Shown here in pieces: positions 1 through 8,679 of a DNA stretch of 40,840 bases. This DNA is from Lachnospiraceae bacterium. Lineage in GTDB: Bacteria > Bacillota > Clostridia > Lachnospirales > Lachnospiraceae. A program made the translations under genes and the position numbers. The notes under the pieces were generated by a model, which was not told the origin of the DNA, made no database searches, and saw only the letters and a program-made list of their open reading frames with translations. Position 1 is the stretch's first letter, and every line of letters begins with the position of its first letter. The DNA lies in NCBI GenBank assembly GCA_017465845.1, contig JAFTVH010000127.1, positions 1 to 40,840 of the forward strand, in the 5' to 3' direction.

Positions 1-38
1 CGCATACCTATACTATATAGACATTATACCTCTACATG

Positions 39-90
39 GTAAAAAAGTCCAGGGTTATGTGCGAGAATGTATAGCACTCATAACCCTGGA
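39..90 (-). terminator. Rho-independent terminator of the GntR/ABC operon
   Basis: Perfect 12-bp inverted repeat at 48-59 and 79-90 (TCCAGGGTTATG arms, 19-nt loop). Read on the minus strand it is followed by CTTTTTTACC, a proper U-run. It lies about 85 bp downstream of the permease stop codon, so it ends the three-gene operon transcribed from about 2.2 kb. Confidence 0.9.
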
Positions 91-175
91 TGAATTCAGG
101 CTTTATCTGATTTCTAAATTTTCTTCATGAAAGAACCCTGGGTACATCGTCCCCCAAATAATCGGACTAAATATA

Positions 176-1039
176 CTACTCCAGGTTCAGCTTTCGGGTA
201 ATGATGTAATTGCTGAGGAAGTAGAGAACAATTGCAGTGATCAGGTTGATCAGAATACTGATGGTGTAGGTCGGGGTGGTGGTCATGCTCATGGTCACGT
301 TTACTTCCTGAATCATCTGCTGGGTGGTGTAGAAGGTTATGGGAATCATAACCAGGCTGGAGATGATCTGGAGGGCAACGGTGATGGCAAAGTAGCTGAT
401 AATGGACATCATCACTTTATGTTTGGAGGAAAGCTGGCCTATAGTAATGGCGCCGAATAAAATCATCATGGAGCAGAAGGCACCTATGATGATCTGAAGC
501 AGGTAGAGAAGTGCTTCTTTCACGATACCCGCTCCGAGGACAGATTCGATGGCATATATAATGTCATCCCAGTTGGCTGCCAGTTCCTCGAAAATGTTCA
601 TTCCTTCTAAAGACATGACTTTTCCGCCGATTGTGAGAATTAGGGCGACTATGGAGAGGAGCATCACCGCAGTTATCAAAAGGTACCAGATGCCTGCTAC
701 AAGAGTCTTGCTGATCAGGAGCTGGTGGGAGTTGACAGGTAATGTATGGGTCAGGTAGCCCCGATCGGAGTACATCGATTTGAAGAAATGGACTCCAAGG
801 TAAATGAGAGCGCCATATACCACGCCAATCATTGCAAAAATGTACAGAACCAGCAGCATAATCTTCAATATCAGCATAGGAGTAAAGCCGGAGCTGCTGT
901 CACCAAGCAGAAAATCTGACATGGATGGCAGACAGAAGATAAGGCAGCTTACCGATGTCATGATAACCAGGAAAAGGATCAGGGAACCACATACTTTTGC
1001 GGTATTTTTCCATTCATATTTGATTAATTTGCCTAACAT
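176..1039 (-). CDS. ABC-2 type transporter permease subunit
   Basis: A 287-residue integral membrane protein with six or so long hydrophobic segments (about residues 18-38, 60-85, 110-137, 180-200, 210-235 and 260-280), consistent with an ABC-2 type permease of the kind paired with YtrB-like ATPases. The start ATG at 1039 has a strong AGGGAGGTG ribosome binding site and overlaps the ATPase stop codon by 7 bp, indicating translational coupling. It is the last gene of the GntR-ATPase-permease operon and is followed by a terminator. Such systems in Firmicutes often respond to cell-wall-active compounds, but nothing in the sequence identifies the substrate. Family assignment is confident; function is inferred. 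Confidence 0.85.
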   Translation of the reverse strand: MLGKLIKYEWKNTAKVCGSLILFLVIMTSVSCLIFCLPSMSDFLLGDSSSGFTPMLILKIMLLVLYIFAMIGVVYGALIYLGVHFFKSMYSDRGYLTHTLPVNSHQLLISKTLVAGIWYLLITAVMLLSIVALILTIGGKVMSLEGMNIFEELAANWDDIIYAIESVLGAGIVKEALLYLLQIIIGAFCSMMILFGAITIGQLSSKHKVMMSIISYFAITVALQIISSLVMIPITFYTTQQMIQEVNVTMSMTTTPTYTISILINLITAIVLYFLSNYIITRKLNLE

Positions 1040-1734
1040 GAGAACACCTCCCTGAAGTATGCATCCACGGACTTGCCGTGCTGTTGTCTGATATTGTCTA
1101 CGGAAGTATACAAAATCAACTGACCGTATCTTAAGAAAATCGCTTCATCCAGTACGCTCTCGATGTCCCCGATCAAATGGGTGGACAGAAGAACACTGGC
1201 CTGTGGATTGTAATTGTTGATGATGGTGCGCAAAATATAATCTCTTGCTGCCGGGTCTACACCTGCAATGGGCTCATCCAGAATATACAGATCCGCTTCC
1301 CTGCTCATCACAAGAATCAGCTGTACTTTCTCCTTGTTGCCCTTGGAAAGTGTCTTTAATCTGGTGGCGGCATCGATGTCCAGGCTTTCTAACATTGCAT
1401 ACGCCTTTTCTTTGGAAAAATCAGGATAGAAATCTGCAAAGTAATCCAGAACATCCCCTATTTTCCGGCCGTTTCCCAGATAAGTCCTGTCAGGCAGGTA
1501 AGAAATCCTTGCCTTGGTCTCCACACCCGGTTCCTGTCCGTTGATCAGTATCTTACCGGCGGTGGGTGTCAACAGGCCATTCATCATCTTGATCAGTGTG
1601 GTCTTGCCGCTGCCGTTAGGTCCCAGTAATCCAATGATCTTCCCCCTGGGAACGGTCAGTGACAAGTTGTTGATCGCCACTTTATTCTTGTCGTAGGTCT
1701 TGGTCAGCCCCGTAATTTCAATTAGTTCACTCAT
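1033..1734 (-). CDS. ABC transporter ATP-binding protein (YtrB-like)
   Basis: ATPase subunit of about 233 residues. Visible motifs are Walker A GPNGSGKT, a signature-like segment LSKGNKEKVQL (a degenerate LSGGQ), Walker B LYILDEP followed by IAGVDP, and the H-loop LLSTHLI. The start is placed at 1734 because GGGAGAG lies 1-2 bases before a suitable spacing to that ATG; an upstream in-frame ATG at 1746 overlaps the repressor stop as ATGA and is an alternative. It energises the membrane subunit encoded immediately downstream. The lack of a canonical signature and its GntR partner match the YtrB/BcrA-type exporter group; the substrate is unknown. Confidence 0.9.
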   Translation of the reverse strand: MSELIEITGLTKTYDKNKVAINNLSLTVPRGKIIGLLGPNGSGKTTLIKMMNGLLTPTAGKILINGQEPGVETKARISYLPDRTYLGNGRKIGDVLDYFADFYPDFSKEKAYAMLESLDIDAATRLKTLSKGNKEKVQLILVMSREADLYILDEPIAGVDPAARDYILRTIINNYNPQASVLLSTHLIGDIESVLDEAIFLRYGQLILYTSVDNIRQQHGKSVDAYFREVFSC

Positions 1735-1742
1735 ACTCTCCC

Positions 1743-2105
1743 TCATTTCTGCAGCCACTGCTGCATCTGTTCCATAATCTGCGGCTGCGTATAGCCCAGT
1801 TCTTTCATTTTGCTGAAAAACTCTTCCATGTGCGCCTGCGCCAGCTGCTGCCGTATGCTGCCTATCAGTTCCGTGTCCTCTGTCACGGTGCGTCCGTTTG
1901 TGCGCTGCGTCACGATGAGGCCGCTTCGCTCCAGTTCTGCGAAGGCCTTCTGCATCGTGTTGGGGTTCACCGCGGCCGTGGCTGCAAGCTCCCGCACGCT
2001 GGGAAGCCTTCCGCCGGGCTCGTAGTAGCCGGATACGATCTGCATTTGGATCCGTTCTACAAGCTGAGCATAGATAGGACGGTCAGAATCCAGTTGCCAT
2101 GCCAT
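1743..2105 (-). CDS. GntR-family transcriptional regulator, YtrA subfamily
   Basis: A 120-residue regulator with an N-terminal winged helix-turn-helix (about residues 10-75, including RLPSVRELAA and the NPNTMQKAFAELE recognition region) and only a short C-terminal helical tail, the hallmark of the YtrA subfamily rather than ligand-binding FadR/HutC types. It is the first gene of the operon, with the ATPase and permease downstream. A perfect inverted repeat overlaps its own -10 region (see 2161-2184), which predicts autorepression relieved by an unknown inducer. The start ATG is preceded by GAAAGGAGCAACAAC. Confidence 0.92.
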   Translation of the reverse strand: MAWQLDSDRPIYAQLVERIQMQIVSGYYEPGGRLPSVRELAATAAVNPNTMQKAFAELERSGLIVTQRTNGRTVTEDTELIGSIRQQLAQAHMEEFFSKMKELGYTQPQIMEQMQQWLQK

Positions 2106-2160
2106 GTTGTTGCTCCTTTCTGTAATGTCAAGCTTTCTATGTGATTGAGAAGCTTGTGTT

Positions 2161-2184
2161 ATTGTATTATCTTCTTAATACAAT
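2161..2184 (-). promoter_or_regulatory. Probable YtrA-type operator (inverted repeat)
   Basis: Perfect 9-bp inverted repeat ATTGTATTA-N6-TAATACAAT. Its upstream edge overlaps the -10 box of the GntR operon promoter, so bound repressor would block transcription. Symmetric operators of this size are typical of dimeric GntR/YtrA regulators. Confidence 0.8.
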
Positions 2185-2211
2185 CATACGTGATGTGTAG
2201 TGCTTTGTCAA
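2183..2211 (-). promoter_or_regulatory. Sigma-A type promoter of the GntR/ABC operon
   Basis: On the minus strand: consensus -35 TTGACA (2211-2206), 17-bp spacer, -10 TATGAT (2188-2183). It sits about 80 bp upstream of the regulator start codon and overlaps the inverted-repeat operator. Confidence 0.85.
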
Positions 2212-2242
2212 GGGGGAGTTGAAGAAAATAAGCAGTTGCCTA

Positions 2243-2485
2243 TTACTGTTGGCACGCGCCATTCTCACCGCTCTTTCGCACGCCGCAATAGATCCCCTGC
2301 TCATACATAAGCTTCAGATGTTCCAGCACCTTCTGACACTCCTGCTGCTGGAAAGGCCATACATAAGAGCACACACTTCTCTTACCGAAGCCCGTGACCA
2401 AAGATTTGTCATTAGATGGCAGAAATCCCACCCTCTCCACTGTTAAGTTTACAAGGGTGGTTTCAGTAATACCAATATGGACCTT
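2243..2485 (-). pseudogene. Unrecognised open frame, probably a decayed gene fragment
   Basis: The minus-strand frame stays open from an upstream TAG (2488-2486) to a stop at 2243, giving about 80 codons with a protein-like composition (for example TTLVNLTVERVGFLP and SVCSYVWPF). No ATG with a ribosome binding site exists; the only candidate start is a GTG at 2440 with no Shine-Dalgarno sequence. I do not recognise the family. It lies directly between the GH88 stop codon and the GntR operon promoter, so it may be the 3' remnant of a gene truncated when the carbohydrate locus was joined to this chromosomal site. It could equally be a chance open frame. Confidence 0.35.
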
Positions 2486-2491
2486 CTAAAC

Positions 2492-3583
2492 TTACCAATA
2501 CATCTTCCACTCCGGATTATGACATCTCATTAATGCCTCCATGAAGAAGTAATCTCCCCATATATTGCACTCCGGCTTGCTTCCATGCGGTTTTGAATAC
2601 ATCCCCTCTTTTAAAATTCCATTGCTCCACTCTTCCGTCAAGTACCTGGTGCAAAGGGACTCCATCATACTCTTGCAGCTTTTCAGGAACTTTTCATTAT
2701 GTACATAGCGTTCCATTTCCAAAATACCGCAGGCGGCAATTGCGGCAGCCGAAGTATCACGCGGTTCTTCTCCGCCGGTAAAGATCATATCCCAATAAGG
2801 AATATTGTCTTGCGGCAATTTTGATAAAAAGCACTCTGTCACCCCATTGAAAACAGGAATCAAACTTTCATCCTTTGTATAAGCGTAGCTGAACGCTGTA
2901 CCGCAAACTGCCCAGGCCTGCCCCCTCGCCCAGCAGGAATCATTGCTGTACCCCTGGTGCGTTACACCTTCCAACCTTTCTCCTGTCTTCGGGTTAAAAT
3001 AAAAGGTATGATAAGTCGTAAAATCCTCTCTGATAGCCACTTCTAAAGAAGTCTTCAGATGACGTTTTGCAATGTCTGCATATTCATCGTTCCCGGTCTC
3101 CTGACTTACCCAATATAAAAGAGGAATATTCAGCAAACAGTCTATGATCAATCTATAATTTTCTTCTCCATTCGGGTCACCCCAGGCCTGAATAAATTGT
3201 CCTTTTTCATGGAAACGCCCTTTCAACCTGTCAGCCGCCCTAAGTGCAGTTTCCCTTGCTTTTTTATTTCCCGTAACCTTATACGCTGCCACACATGATA
3301 GTGTATAGAGAAATCCCAGATCATGATTATCCACACCCAGATTTTCATCCAGTCTTCTCTGAAATATATCAATCTGGCTGATTGCCAGGTTTTTATAGGT
3401 TTCATCCTTTGTAAACTCGTATGCCAGCCAAAGCATTCCTGACCAGAAGCCTTCTGTCCATGAATATCCTTCTTTGGGTAAATATATGTTATTTCTGCTC
3501 TCTTCCGCCGGGAAACAATCCTTAAAGGAACACATGCCCTTTTTTACTTTTTCAATTGAATAATCTATCGCTTCTTCAAACAT
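2492..3583 (-). CDS. Glycoside hydrolase family 88, unsaturated glucuronyl hydrolase-like
   Basis: A 363-residue cytoplasmic enzyme (no signal peptide) with the (alpha/alpha)6-barrel pattern of GH88. It hydrolyses the 4,5-unsaturated uronic acid left at the non-reducing end by polysaccharide lyases, through hydration of the double bond. Asp88 in NHDLGF and Asp148 in RLIIDCLLNIPLLYW align with the two catalytic aspartates known for this family (Asp88 and Asp149 in the Bacillus enzyme). Length matches the family. Start ATG is preceded by GGAGAG. It is the last gene after YesN, YesM and the heparinase II/III-like lyase, whose product it is expected to process. The exact sugar (glucuronyl or galacturonyl, sulfated or not) cannot be read from the sequence. 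Confidence 0.9.
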   Translation of the reverse strand: MFEEAIDYSIEKVKKGMCSFKDCFPAEESRNNIYLPKEGYSWTEGFWSGMLWLAYEFTKDETYKNLAISQIDIFQRRLDENLGVDNHDLGFLYTLSCVAAYKVTGNKKARETALRAADRLKGRFHEKGQFIQAWGDPNGEENYRLIIDCLLNIPLLYWVSQETGNDEYADIAKRHLKTSLEVAIREDFTTYHTFYFNPKTGERLEGVTHQGYSNDSCWARGQAWAVCGTAFSYAYTKDESLIPVFNGVTECFLSKLPQDNIPYWDMIFTGGEEPRDTSAAAIAACGILEMERYVHNEKFLKSCKSMMESLCTRYLTEEWSNGILKEGMYSKPHGSKPECNIWGDYFFMEALMRCHNPEWKMYW

Positions 3584-3649
3584 ATTTTCTCTCCATTTTA
3601 TACTTTTATAATAAGACTAAACGAGGGAATACGCCGCCGTCTGAAAATC

Positions 3650-5581
3650 TTACTTTATTACATAAGATATCCTTCCGATTTTCACATCCTTCTGCTTAAC
3701 TACAAGCCGATAAATCCGCTCTCCCCACACTCCGGATAAGGCACCATCCTCCAATAAAATTTCTTCCACCTCAAACTCCACCGGTTGTGAGGTCTCTACT
3801 GTAATCCTGCATTCCGGAAGCAAAATCTCCGTTCTCTGCTCAATTTCGGTTCCCTGAAAAGTCTTTGGTTTTGCCACTTTCTGACACACAATTTCCGGCT
3901 TGTTCTGCAGCATCAGAATACTCTCAAAAGACATCTCCTTATCAAAATCAAATTCATCCGTCATCTCTATAACAGACCTCGTTCGATCTAACACTACATT
4001 TCTGGTAAGATCATGGATCTTATCCTGTATGTCATATGCATCCTTAAGCTGCAAAGAAAGCCGAGCCACCTGTTCTGACAATGTACACTTTACATCAGAG
4101 GCAGTGAACCTGCTGCCCTCTCTCTGTGCAATCCCATTAATCACCGGAATATTGTGATGATACCCGTTTGTAGACCAGACTTTTGTGTATCTGTTTTCAC
4201 CGAAAGTATCCTTTGTGTAGGTGCCGATTCCCACATCGATCATGATTGGCTTACCATCTTTGTATACGATAATGCTTCCGATATCATTATGATTATGACT
4301 CTCACCATTGTGTCCTCCCTTGACACACATATATAGGCCTTTATCCCGCTCCTCTGTCTCCCGGGAGATCAGCAATTGAATTCCTTCCATCCACACATTC
4401 AGCTTACCCTTATCAACCAAATCCGAATACTCTGTCAATGCCTTGTAATCTCTCATACAAACAAAATCTCTTATCGGTTCAAAATCCGACGGTAAGCACT
4501 TCTGTGAAAAACGGAACATGATTCTGGCTTCATTCCGAAAGCTTTCCTCGTCAAACATTTCACCGATATTGAATAAAATATATGGATTTCCGACTTCTTT
4601 TCCGTGAGCATCAGCCACTGATGCAAAATAGTTTCCTGCAATACGCATATCCAGAACATAATCCATCATATTGCGAATTTTGGAATTTTTAAATATATTG
4701 CTTTTTTCATACATTGCATGATCCAGTAAATCGAGAGCATAGGAAAGATTTCCGCCGGCCATATTCCAATAACTGGGGCCTTCGTTACAGGAACCATCAT
4801 CAGGATAAGAATCTACAAAAATATCCAGACTGTCTATTGCCTTATTAAGAATCTTATAGCATTCTCTCTTATTATCACATAAAGTCAAAGCACAATATAT
4901 AACACACTTATTCATATGCGCATTCCAATTGTTCACATTCCAATAAGACAGATCAATTCCGAAGCACATCCACCAGTAGGAATCATTTTCCAGGTACGGT
5001 TTCAGCATACGCCTGTTAACCTCATAGACAATTCTTCCAGAAATTACAGGTGAAATTTCATCCAACTTCTTTTTTAAAGAACCATATACATAGGAAAATA
5101 ATACTGCGGTTTCCGCAGCCCTTAAATCTAATACTACATCATCATACTCCGGCAGACGTTCTTTTGATTCTCCGCAATTCACAAGATGTGCAGCTCCTGC
5201 CCATGTGGTCTGTTCAGCAATTGAAAAAATACCATTAACAATTTGGGGCAAATATCTACCCTTATTTTGAATACACTCTGCCGTAGTCAACAATCCCAAA
5301 ACAGTTTTCATTTCAAACGCAAGGGCATCATCTCTGTTCCCCTTCTCATAAAATCCCATATACGTATCATATGCAGGAATACTTTTCCACTCATAATCAA
5401 GATACTTTTCTGCATTTTCTATATAATGATTTTTTAATCTGTCAGGTAGGTTATCCCAAAATTCTCTGTCACCGATTTCTCTGATATATTTATTTTCTAT
5501 TCTTAAATAATCATTCAAGATATGATGTGGAAAATGGTTCCGTATATATCTGCTACCCTTTCCGCTATAATAATTATCCAT
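3650..5581 (-). CDS. Heparinase II/III-like polysaccharide lyase
   Basis: A 643-residue protein with an N-terminal alpha-helical toroid domain and a C-terminal beta-sandwich typical of the heparinase II/III fold. The key segment GGHNGESHNHNDIGS (about 422-436) carries the conserved His and metal/fold residues of this family; YPDDGSCNEGPSYW (259-272) and NNWNAHMN (217-224) supply the usual tyrosine and Asn/His of the active site. No signal peptide is visible, so it should act inside the cell on imported oligosaccharides by beta-elimination next to a uronic acid. It starts 39 bp after YesM with AAGGAG and precedes GH88 by 66 bp, a classical lyase plus unsaturated-uronyl hydrolase pair. Family members cleave heparan, alginate, hyaluronan-type or other uronates; I cannot assign a PL family number. 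Confidence 0.82.
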   Translation of the reverse strand: MDNYYSGKGSRYIRNHFPHHILNDYLRIENKYIREIGDREFWDNLPDRLKNHYIENAEKYLDYEWKSIPAYDTYMGFYEKGNRDDALAFEMKTVLGLLTTAECIQNKGRYLPQIVNGIFSIAEQTTWAGAAHLVNCGESKERLPEYDDVVLDLRAAETAVLFSYVYGSLKKKLDEISPVISGRIVYEVNRRMLKPYLENDSYWWMCFGIDLSYWNVNNWNAHMNKCVIYCALTLCDNKRECYKILNKAIDSLDIFVDSYPDDGSCNEGPSYWNMAGGNLSYALDLLDHAMYEKSNIFKNSKIRNMMDYVLDMRIAGNYFASVADAHGKEVGNPYILFNIGEMFDEESFRNEARIMFRFSQKCLPSDFEPIRDFVCMRDYKALTEYSDLVDKGKLNVWMEGIQLLISRETEERDKGLYMCVKGGHNGESHNHNDIGSIIVYKDGKPIMIDVGIGTYTKDTFGENRYTKVWSTNGYHHNIPVINGIAQREGSRFTASDVKCTLSEQVARLSLQLKDAYDIQDKIHDLTRNVVLDRTRSVIEMTDEFDFDKEMSFESILMLQNKPEIVCQKVAKPKTFQGTEIEQRTEILLPECRITVETSQPVEFEVEEILLEDGALSGVWGERIYRLVVKQKDVKIGRISYVIK

Positions 5582-5620
5582 ACAGATGCTCCTTCAAATA
5601 TTCTCCGATATGTTCGCTCA

Positions 5621-7414
5621 TTATTCCTTTTCTTCCCCGACGTTATATGGAAATATCAATGAAACTTTAGTTCCTATTCCCGGTTCACTGGATATTTCCA
5701 CCTTGCTCTGTTTTGGAAACAATAATTCTAAACGCTTTGCTACATTCTGCACTCCGATATGACTCATACTAATCTGCTCATCTCTGATAGACTTCATAAG
5801 CTCCTCTATTTTTTCTTGCGTCATTCCCTGGCCGTTATCCATAATGTCAATCCGTACAGCCCACATCTCCTTATCCTCGAATGCAAAGAATTCTTTTCGT
5901 CCGGTGACTGTCAGTCGGCCTCTATACATCTCCTCTTTGGCAGAAATCCCATGAAATATTGCATTTTCTATGATAGGCTGAAGTACCAGCCTGGGAACCC
6001 TTACTTCCATAAGCTCCTGTGCCACATCAAAATAAGCTTCAAATTTACCCCTGTAACGCTGCTCCAGAATAGTCACATACTTTTGCGTATGCTCCACTTC
6101 TTCCCATAAAGCCACAAGTTCATCATCCGCCAAAGAATAACGCAATACATCAGCTAACGCCACTGTTACCTGCGCAGCCTGCGAATCATCTACTTCTTCA
6201 TCAATCAACATAACAATCACATTTAACGTGTTAAACAGAAAATGAGGATTGATCTGTGCCTTCAATGCCTGCATCTGGGTTTTCCTAAGAGAGTGTAAAC
6301 GTTTTTCCAGTTCTTCCTCCAACGCCGCATTTAATTGCAAATTGCTGACAATATAATCTGCAACCTCCTGCACCTCCCGTTCTGATTGTGAAATATATTC
6401 CTGAAAATCCAGTGGATTTCGAAGCAGATTCAGTACATCCTTCATAGACTTTTTGGCAATGTATGCATATATGAGCAGCAAACCGCAGGCAATTACCACA
6501 ACCCCCAGACCTATTCCGATGGATTCAAATCTCTCCTGCCATATCATCTGATTGAAATCCTTTAGTTCTGTTACTGTTACAATATAAAACCCATATTGTT
6601 CCATAAACCTTTGAGCATATGTAACCGGCATATCCCTGTCTTCCAGCAGTAACGAAACCTCTTCTGTAGTCTTTTCAAAAAGAGACAATACTTCGAACGC
6701 CTCTGTATCAGCGTACAATTCATTTTTTCCTTCACGAATGATTATCCTGCCTTCTTTATCTAACACCCATATAGATGTATTTTCCTCAGTATCATTCCAT
6801 ATTTCTGAATATATTTTTGTCAGATCAATGTCGATGGCTATAGCTCCCCATTCTAATCCGGATCTGCTCTGTTTGATCATCGTCAACACATACGGATAAC
6901 TGTTATTCACAGCACGTACTACAAGCTGCGTACGCACTTTCTCTGTCCCCATATCTTCCAATGTTGCTGTCCAATCTGCATTCATCAAAGCATCCATAGC
7001 AGTTCCCTTAATCATATATGGCGAGTCCATTTCCTGACTCTGCATTCGCTCATAGGAATGAGAATATAGCATGACAGAGGACATATAATTCCGCATCGTA
7101 TATGTGTAAGATGTCAATATGGATCCCAGCATTGTATAAAAATCATCGAAAATCTTATCCGGATATTCACTGTACCAAAAGGATCTTGTCTCATTGGCTA
7201 CATCGATTGCCGCGGTCAATCGTTCTGTTTGCTCAATTACCCTGGTAAGATTCTCTTCTATTTGTATAGCCTGATACATATTTGTCTTACAGTTTTCTTC
7301 TTTAATCAAATCAATTGCATTCTGATAGACCAAAAAGGTAATGATTACAATCAGTATGGTGGTAAAGGCCATGATAATCAATAAATTCTGCCATGTGCTT
7401 CGTCTTTTCTTCAT
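5621..7414 (-). CDS. YesM-like sensor histidine kinase
   Basis: A 597-residue membrane kinase of the LytS/YesM type. One transmembrane segment at about 11-31, an extracellular sensor domain of about 260 residues, a second transmembrane segment at about 298-320, then the His kinase region with the phosphoacceptor in QINPHFLFNTLN (His391) and an ATPase domain with the N-box ENAIFHG (Asn484), DNGQGM and a GIGTK G-box. It overlaps the YesN-like regulator by 4 bp (ATGA). Kinases of this type typically sense extracellular sugars, directly or through a binding protein. The downstream lyase and GH88 and the upstream importer suggest it reports polysaccharide fragments; the ligand is unknown. Confidence 0.93.
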   Translation of the reverse strand: MKKRRSTWQNLLIIMAFTTILIVIITFLVYQNAIDLIKEENCKTNMYQAIQIEENLTRVIEQTERLTAAIDVANETRSFWYSEYPDKIFDDFYTMLGSILTSYTYTMRNYMSSVMLYSHSYERMQSQEMDSPYMIKGTAMDALMNADWTATLEDMGTEKVRTQLVVRAVNNSYPYVLTMIKQSRSGLEWGAIAIDIDLTKIYSEIWNDTEENTSIWVLDKEGRIIIREGKNELYADTEAFEVLSLFEKTTEEVSLLLEDRDMPVTYAQRFMEQYGFYIVTVTELKDFNQMIWQERFESIGIGLGVVVIACGLLLIYAYIAKKSMKDVLNLLRNPLDFQEYISQSEREVQEVADYIVSNLQLNAALEEELEKRLHSLRKTQMQALKAQINPHFLFNTLNVIVMLIDEEVDDSQAAQVTVALADVLRYSLADDELVALWEEVEHTQKYVTILEQRYRGKFEAYFDVAQELMEVRVPRLVLQPIIENAIFHGISAKEEMYRGRLTVTGRKEFFAFEDKEMWAVRIDIMDNGQGMTQEKIEELMKSIRDEQISMSHIGVQNVAKRLELLFPKQSKVEISSEPGIGTKVSLIFPYNVGEEKE

Positions 7415-8556
7415 TGCCGATCTCTCTCTTCCTCTTTTCCAATTCTGTATTCGGAAGGGCTACAGCCTGTGTACTGCTTAAATACCTGATTAAAGTAGTT
7501 TCTGTTCTGAAATCCGGTTTCTCTGATAACATCCTGTACTTTATATCCCTGTTCCAACAATAATTTTACCTTCTCCATACGTTGCTGCAACAGGTAATCC
7601 TGAAAATTCATACCTACCTTTTTCTTAAAGTATTTACTGAAATAAGACGAATCTAAATGAACATAATTGGCTACGTCCATTCTGGATATGTTGTTTGACA
7701 GGTTCTGCGATATATACTCTTTTGCCCTTACAATCACCCTGTCAGCAATCTCATCCTGCTTAGTATCTTCCCGAACATTCTGAATAATTTCCTTCGCATC
7801 CACACAGCAAATAAGTGAGAGCTCTGCTTTCAGCTCCATCAAATTGACTATACGTTCCCTCAAATCCGCTATATCCGGAAACTGCTCTTTCCTCTCTGCC
7901 AACAATACATACTGCCAGTTCTCTGCCTGCTGTCCTTTCAATATCGGAATAGCTAAAGGTGCGCACCATCTGAAAATGTTGGACAACCCCACCCCAATCA
8001 GTTCCGAATTGGGTATCCTCTTTTCATACTCTTCCTTTTGCAGTCGTATCTTATATTCTGCATAAAACAATCTCTTTTTCAGATTCATCTCCGCCGGATT
8101 GGTACGTTGAAGCAAAGCATGATAAATTTCCAATTCCTGGATCTCACGATTCATGTCATGCTTCCACAATAAATTTTTTTCTGCTTTACTGCGTTCTTCC
8201 ATAATCTGCTCAACTACTTTTTTTACCTCAGGCAGACGAAAAGGTTTCGTCAGATAATACCTTACACCATAATTCATGGCACGCTGAGCGTATTCGAAGT
8301 CTCTATACGCACTGATAAGAACGACTTTACTCTCCGGTCTGAAAACTGACAACCATCTTACAAGTTCAAGACCATCCGTTACCGGCATCCTAATATCTGA
8401 AAAAACAATGTCCACAGAATGATTCTCCAGATAATTCTTCGCCTGTTGTCCATTCTGCAGTTTTCCAACCACCTTAAATCCGGACAATTTATGAATCATT
8501 CGCTCCAGTCCATCCAATATCAACTGCTCATCATCCACAATTAGAACCTTGTTCAT
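7411..8556 (-). CDS. YesN-like response regulator with AraC DNA-binding domain
   Basis: About 381 residues: an N-terminal receiver domain (MNKVLIVDDEQ, acceptor Asp54 in VFSDIRMP, LTKPF lysine), a central linker, and a C-terminal AraC-type double helix-turn-helix (about the last 100 residues, with SRMDVANYVHLDSSYFSKYF and VIRETGFQNRNYFNQVF). The start at 8556 is chosen because GAGGAG lies 7 bp upstream; an upstream in-frame ATG exists at 8580. Phosphorylated by the adjacent YesM-like kinase. AraC-domain regulators bind direct repeats upstream of -35 boxes, which is exactly what is seen before the operons starting at 12253 and 24630. Confidence 0.94.
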   Translation of the reverse strand: MNKVLIVDDEQLILDGLERMIHKLSGFKVVGKLQNGQQAKNYLENHSVDIVFSDIRMPVTDGLELVRWLSVFRPESKVVLISAYRDFEYAQRAMNYGVRYYLTKPFRLPEVKKVVEQIMEERSKAEKNLLWKHDMNREIQELEIYHALLQRTNPAEMNLKKRLFYAEYKIRLQKEEYEKRIPNSELIGVGLSNIFRWCAPLAIPILKGQQAENWQYVLLAERKEQFPDIADLRERIVNLMELKAELSLICCVDAKEIIQNVREDTKQDEIADRVIVRAKEYISQNLSNNISRMDVANYVHLDSSYFSKYFKKKVGMNFQDYLLQQRMEKVKLLLEQGYKVQDVIRETGFQNRNYFNQVFKQYTGCSPSEYRIGKEEERDRQ

Positions 8557-8608
8557 TTCCCGTCTCCTCATACGCAGCAAAAGTACTTCTTATCTTTCCC
8601 ACTTACTT

Positions 8609-8643
8609 GAAAGAACCACCCATTGAAATAAGGTGGTTCTTTC
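8609..8643 (-). terminator. Strong hairpin between the binding lipoprotein and the two-component genes
   Basis: Perfect 12-bp inverted repeat (GAAAGAACCACC at 8609-8620, complement at 8632-8643, 11-nt loop) in the gap between the lipoprotein stop (8680) and the YesN start. On the minus strand the U-rich part is within the stem end rather than after it, so termination may be partial, allowing some read-through into the two-component genes. Confidence 0.65.
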
Positions 8644-8679
8644 TTATTTCCCAATAATAACTACAGGGAAATTATATCA

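Noticed and set aside
2428-2460. Inverted repeat CCACCCT/AGGGTGG downstream of GH88, considered as its terminator
   Set aside because: The stem is only 7 bp with a 19-nt loop and has no U-run on the minus strand; there is too little support to call it a terminator.
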